From: Dehalococcoidales bacterium | GTDB lineage: Bacteria > Chloroflexota > Dehalococcoidia > Dehalococcoidales > UBA5627 | Direction: 5' to 3' | Assembly (NCBI GenBank): GCA_012719115.1 | Contig: JAAYAZ010000101.1 | Coordinates: forward strand, 1-9,045 | DNA: 9,045 nucleotides | In this document: in pieces, positions 6,776-9,045 of the stretch | Numbering within the stretch: position 1 is the stretch's first letter | How the letters are laid out: each line of letters begins with the position of its first letter | Made by a program: the position numbers and the translations under genes | The notes under the pieces: generated by a model | Seen by the model: only the letters and a program-made list of their open reading frames with translations | What the model was told of the DNA's origin: nothing | Database searches by the model: none

Positions 6776-7789
6776 ATGGTCACAGAAAAAGAAAAAGCAC
6801 TGGAACTGGCTGTCGGTCAGATAGAAAAACAATTCGGCAAGGGCTCAATTATGAAGCTCGGCGAAGCTTTTAATAAACCGGCAGTGGAAGCTATTCCCAG
6901 TGGTTCGCTGGCACTAGATATTGCTTTAGGTGTAGGGGGAATTCCCAGAGGAAGGATTACAGAAGTATTCGGTCCCGAGGGGTCTGGAAAAACCACACTG
7001 GGTCAGCATATAATTGCCCAGGCTCAACAACGCGGAGGTACTGCCGCATATATAGATGTCGAGCATGCGCTTGACCCTGCTTACGCAGCCAAATGCGGAG
7101 TAAATCTTGAAGATCTTTTAATTTCACAGCCTGATACAGGTGAAGAAGCGCTTGAAATTTGTGAAGCGCTGGTAAGAAGCGGAGCTCTTGATGTAATCGT
7201 CATCGACAGCGTTGCCGCCCTGGTTCCGAGAGCGGAAATAGAGGGGGAAATGGGCGATGCTCACGTTGGATTACAGGCCAGATTAATGTCACAGGCGCTG
7301 CGAAAATTGACAGCGGCTATCGGCAGGTCGGGCACTGCGGTAATCTTCATCAACCAGCTGCGAGAAAAAGTGGGCATTATATTCGGAAACCCGGAGGTAA
7401 CACCGGGCGGGCGAGCCTTGAAGTTCTACAGCTCTGTCAGGATAGACCTGAGAAGAGTAGAGACAATAAAACAGGGCAATGCCGCTACCGGTACTCACGT
7501 TAAAGCTAAAGTGGTTAAAAACAAGGTTGCCCCTCCCTTTAGAGTAGCCGAATTCGATATTATGTTCGATTCGGGTATAAGCAAAGAAGGCAATATAGTT
7601 GATCTGGGTGTCGCGGCCGATATAATAAAGAAATCCGGGGCTTTTTACTCATACGGTGACATTCGTCTGGGACAAGGTAGAGAGAGCGCCAAGAAATATC
7701 TGAAGGACAATCCCGAAATGGCTATCGAGATTGAACAGAAGATAAGGGCCTCGGCTGTCACCGGATTCAATGTTTCTAACGATGATTGA
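6776..7789 (+). CDS. recA: RecA recombinase
   Basis: The DNA strand-exchange ATPase of homologous recombination; it also stimulates LexA self-cleavage where an SOS system exists. The 337 residues contain Walker A GPEGSGKT (66-73), catalytic Glu96 in [10 protein letters not shown], Walker [11 protein letters not shown] (140-149) and the DNA-binding L2 loop region from INQLREKVG to NPEVTPGG (about 192-212). The C-terminal domain follows (about 270-330). The acidic tail is very short (ending NVSNDD), and the protein is shorter than E. coli RecA (353). There is no intein. The ATG at 6776 has only a weak AGG six bases upstream; nearby ATGs at 6751 and 6759 are out of frame. The gene heads a recA-recX-rny cluster. 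Confidence 0.99.
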   Translation: MVTEKEKALELAVGQIEKQFGKGSIMKLGEAFNKPAVEAIPSGSLALDIALGVGGIPRGRITEVFGPEGSGKTTLGQHIIAQAQQRGGTAAYIDVEHALDPAYAAKCGVNLEDLLISQPDTGEEALEICEALVRSGALDVIVIDSVAALVPRAEIEGEMGDAHVGLQARLMSQALRKLTAAIGRSGTAVIFINQLREKVGIIFGNPEVTPGGRALKFYSSVRIDLRRVETIKQGNAATGTHVKAKVVKNKVAPPFRVAEFDIMFDSGISKEGNIVDLGVAADIIKKSGAFYSYGDIRLGQGRESAKKYLKDNPEMAIEIEQKIRASAVTGFNVSNDD

Positions 7790-7837
7790 CCCGTCATAAT
7801 CTGATGAGTTAGTAGAAATAAGATAACCGGGCGTGAT

Positions 7838-7873
7838 AGAGCTGAGGCAGGTTGCCTCGGCTCTGCTTGTTTA
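7838..7873 (+). terminator. hairpin between recA and recX, likely attenuator
   Basis: A 12-bp stem (7838-7849 with 7853-7864, one G-T wobble) has a GGT loop and is followed by GCTTGTTTAT, a weak T tract. The stem is strong and the tail is poor, so partial rather than full termination is expected. It lies 48 bases after the recA stop and just before the recX ribosome site. E. coli is known to have a leaky terminator at the same place. Confidence 0.7.
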
Positions 7874-7891
7874 TAAGGGGTAGCCTGTTAA

Positions 7892-8566
7892 ATGAGTAAG
7901 ATATCCGGTTTGATTAAAAGCTCCGGTCGCGGTAAAACAATCAGGTTGTTTTTAGACGGTAAGTTTGCTTTCAGCCTGCAGGAAGAGGTTGTTTTAAACG
8001 AAAGGCTTGAGGTAGGTATGGAGTTGCCCCAACTCCGCATCGCCTCTTTGCAGGAGAACAACCGTTATCAAAAGTGCCTCGATACAGCCTTACGGCTTCT
8101 AGGTTACAGGCCCCGCAGTGAACGCGAGATAACTATGCGTTTGCAGCAGCGCGGCTTTAGCGAGAAAGATATTCAAGCTGCATTATCCAATCTGAAGAGA
8201 CTCGGCCTTATCGATGACAAGGATTTTGCCCGCTTCTGGAGGGATAACAGGCAGGCTTACAATCCGCGCAGCCGCAAAATGACGGAAATGGAGCTCAGGC
8301 AAAAGGGAGTTCCGCTCGATATCATCGAAGATGAGGTAAGTACCATAGATGATACTTCGAGTGCTTACCGTGCGGGGCTTAAATATGCCCGCAATTTAAA
8401 TACTGCTGATTACCCGGGCTTTCGCCGTCGTTTGGGGGAATACCTGAGACGGCGCGGCTTTGGTTATGATGTCATAAACGCTACTGTTACACGTTTATGG
8501 AATGAACGAGAGGGGGGTGAGGCGGTTGATTGTTCCGAAGCTCAATCAAGGAGCGAAAGATATTAA
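7892..8566 (+). CDS. recX: regulatory protein RecX
   Basis: RecX binds RecA filaments and limits their growth and ATPase. The 224-residue protein has an N-terminal segment (1-55, KTIRLFLDGKFAFSLQEE) found in longer RecX proteins. The tandem three-helix repeats of the family follow: ALRLLGYRPRSEREITMRL with RGF (66-89), then LKRLGLIDDKDFARFW (101-116). MELRQKGV (133-140) and a final repeat ending YLRRRGFGYDVI (184-195) complete the core. The last 20 residues are polar and probably disordered. The ATG has AAGGGG (7875-7880) eleven bases upstream, a rather long spacing, which with the upstream hairpin suggests low expression. The position directly after recA supports the call. Confidence 0.93.
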   Translation: MSKISGLIKSSGRGKTIRLFLDGKFAFSLQEEVVLNERLEVGMELPQLRIASLQENNRYQKCLDTALRLLGYRPRSEREITMRLQQRGFSEKDIQAALSNLKRLGLIDDKDFARFWRDNRQAYNPRSRKMTEMELRQKGVPLDIIEDEVSTIDDTSSAYRAGLKYARNLNTADYPGFRRRLGEYLRRRGFGYDVINATVTRLWNEREGGEAVDCSEAQSRSERY

Positions 8567-8615
8567 CCGTCCGTCGACGCCCCGACTTAAAAATAATATA
8601 GGGGGAATATAATAA

Positions 8616-9045
8616 ATGGGTGTTGTAGAGATATTAGCTATATTTTTTAGCTTTGTAATCGGTGTTATATTTGGCGGAATGGCTATGTTTCTCTCAAGGA
8701 GTATGCTAGCAAATCACCAGATTCGCATCGCCCAAAGAAAAGCGGCCAAGATACTGGCGGAAGCCAGGACTGAGGCAAAAGATATCCTGGATGAGAACAA
8801 GAAAGAAATAGACAAGCTTAAATTAATGAATGAAGCCGAATACAAGGAAAGACGAGCGGAAATACAGAGGCAGGAGAATCGGCTGACACAAAAGGAATCA
8901 TCGCTTGAACACAAGCTGGAAGATGCGGTCGGGCGCGAACGCAATCTGATTTCAAAAGAAAAGGAACTGGATGCCATTAAAGACAATCTGGCTGAGGTTA
9001 AAGAAAATCAGTTGAAACAGCTCGAACTGATTTCAAGCCTGACCA
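8616..9045 (+). CDS. rny: ribonuclease Y, N-terminal part (cut by the window edge)
   Basis: RNase Y is a membrane-anchored endoribonuclease that starts mRNA decay. Only the first 143 residues are present, in an open frame that runs off the right edge. They comprise one N-terminal membrane helix (about residues 3-25, [19 protein letters not shown]) and then a long charged coiled coil from about residue 33. The coiled coil includes the diagnostic [26 protein letters not shown] region at about 84-105. The KH and HD catalytic domains must lie beyond the window. The ATG is preceded by AGGGGG (8600-8605) at ten bases. The gap to recX is 49 bases with no terminator, so it is probably cotranscribed with recX. 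The missing part prevents checking that the gene is intact. Confidence 0.94.
   Translation, partial: MGVVEILAIFFSFVIGVIFGGMAMFLSRSMLANHQIRIAQRKAAKILAEARTEAKDILDENKKEIDKLKLMNEAEYKERRAEIQRQENRLTQKESSLEHKLEDAVGRERNLISKEKELDAIKDNLAEVKENQLKQLELISSLT

Noticed and set aside
8714..8986. A 90-codon serine-rich frame antisense to rny.
   Set aside because: Low-complexity translation created by the opposite strand of a coiled-coil region.

Overview
The window is a chromosomal stretch of housekeeping and biosynthetic genes. The best match is a Chloroflexota bacterium of the Dehalococcoidia type. This is inferred from the recA-recX-rny order, a proposed homoserine kinase of the archaeal phosphoglycerate-mutase family close to aspartate kinase, and the general look of the proteins. 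The class is likely but not proven. I see no insertion sequence, integrase, CRISPR array, phage gene or clear sign of recent transfer. All genes look intact except RNase Y, which runs off the right edge.

Left part (1-976, minus strand): an alpha/beta hydrolase of unknown substrate lies downstream of a tRNA-Pro(CGG) gene with an encoded CCA end. The tRNA has its own promoter on the minus strand. Bases 977-1266 form a divergent control region, with a second promoter facing right.

Amino-acid part (1267-4601, plus strand): an ApgM/proposed homoserine kinase gene, a two-zinc-ribbon three-helix membrane protein of unknown role, and a class II-like aspartate kinase (lysC). LysC carries a very good internal start signal for a separate regulatory beta subunit. 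Aspartate kinase and homoserine kinase are steps of the same aspartate-to-threonine route, which supports the kinase reading of the first gene. A bidirectional hairpin terminator closes lysC against the next, convergent, operon.

Metal/Fe-S part (4673-5166, minus strand): a well-formed promoter drives a 51-residue peptide with a CxxCGCG head and a histidine-rich tail, which resembles the N-terminal nickel-binding end of HypB without the GTPase. It is followed by a stand-alone NifU C-terminal (Nfu-type) Fe-S scaffold. This pair is the most unusual item in the window.

Right part (5335-9045, plus strand): an NhaA Na+/H+ antiporter, then recA, recX and the start of rny (RNase Y). A strong hairpin between recA and recX probably attenuates transcription so that the RecA inhibitor RecX is made in smaller amounts than RecA. 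I did not find a wholly new multi-gene system.
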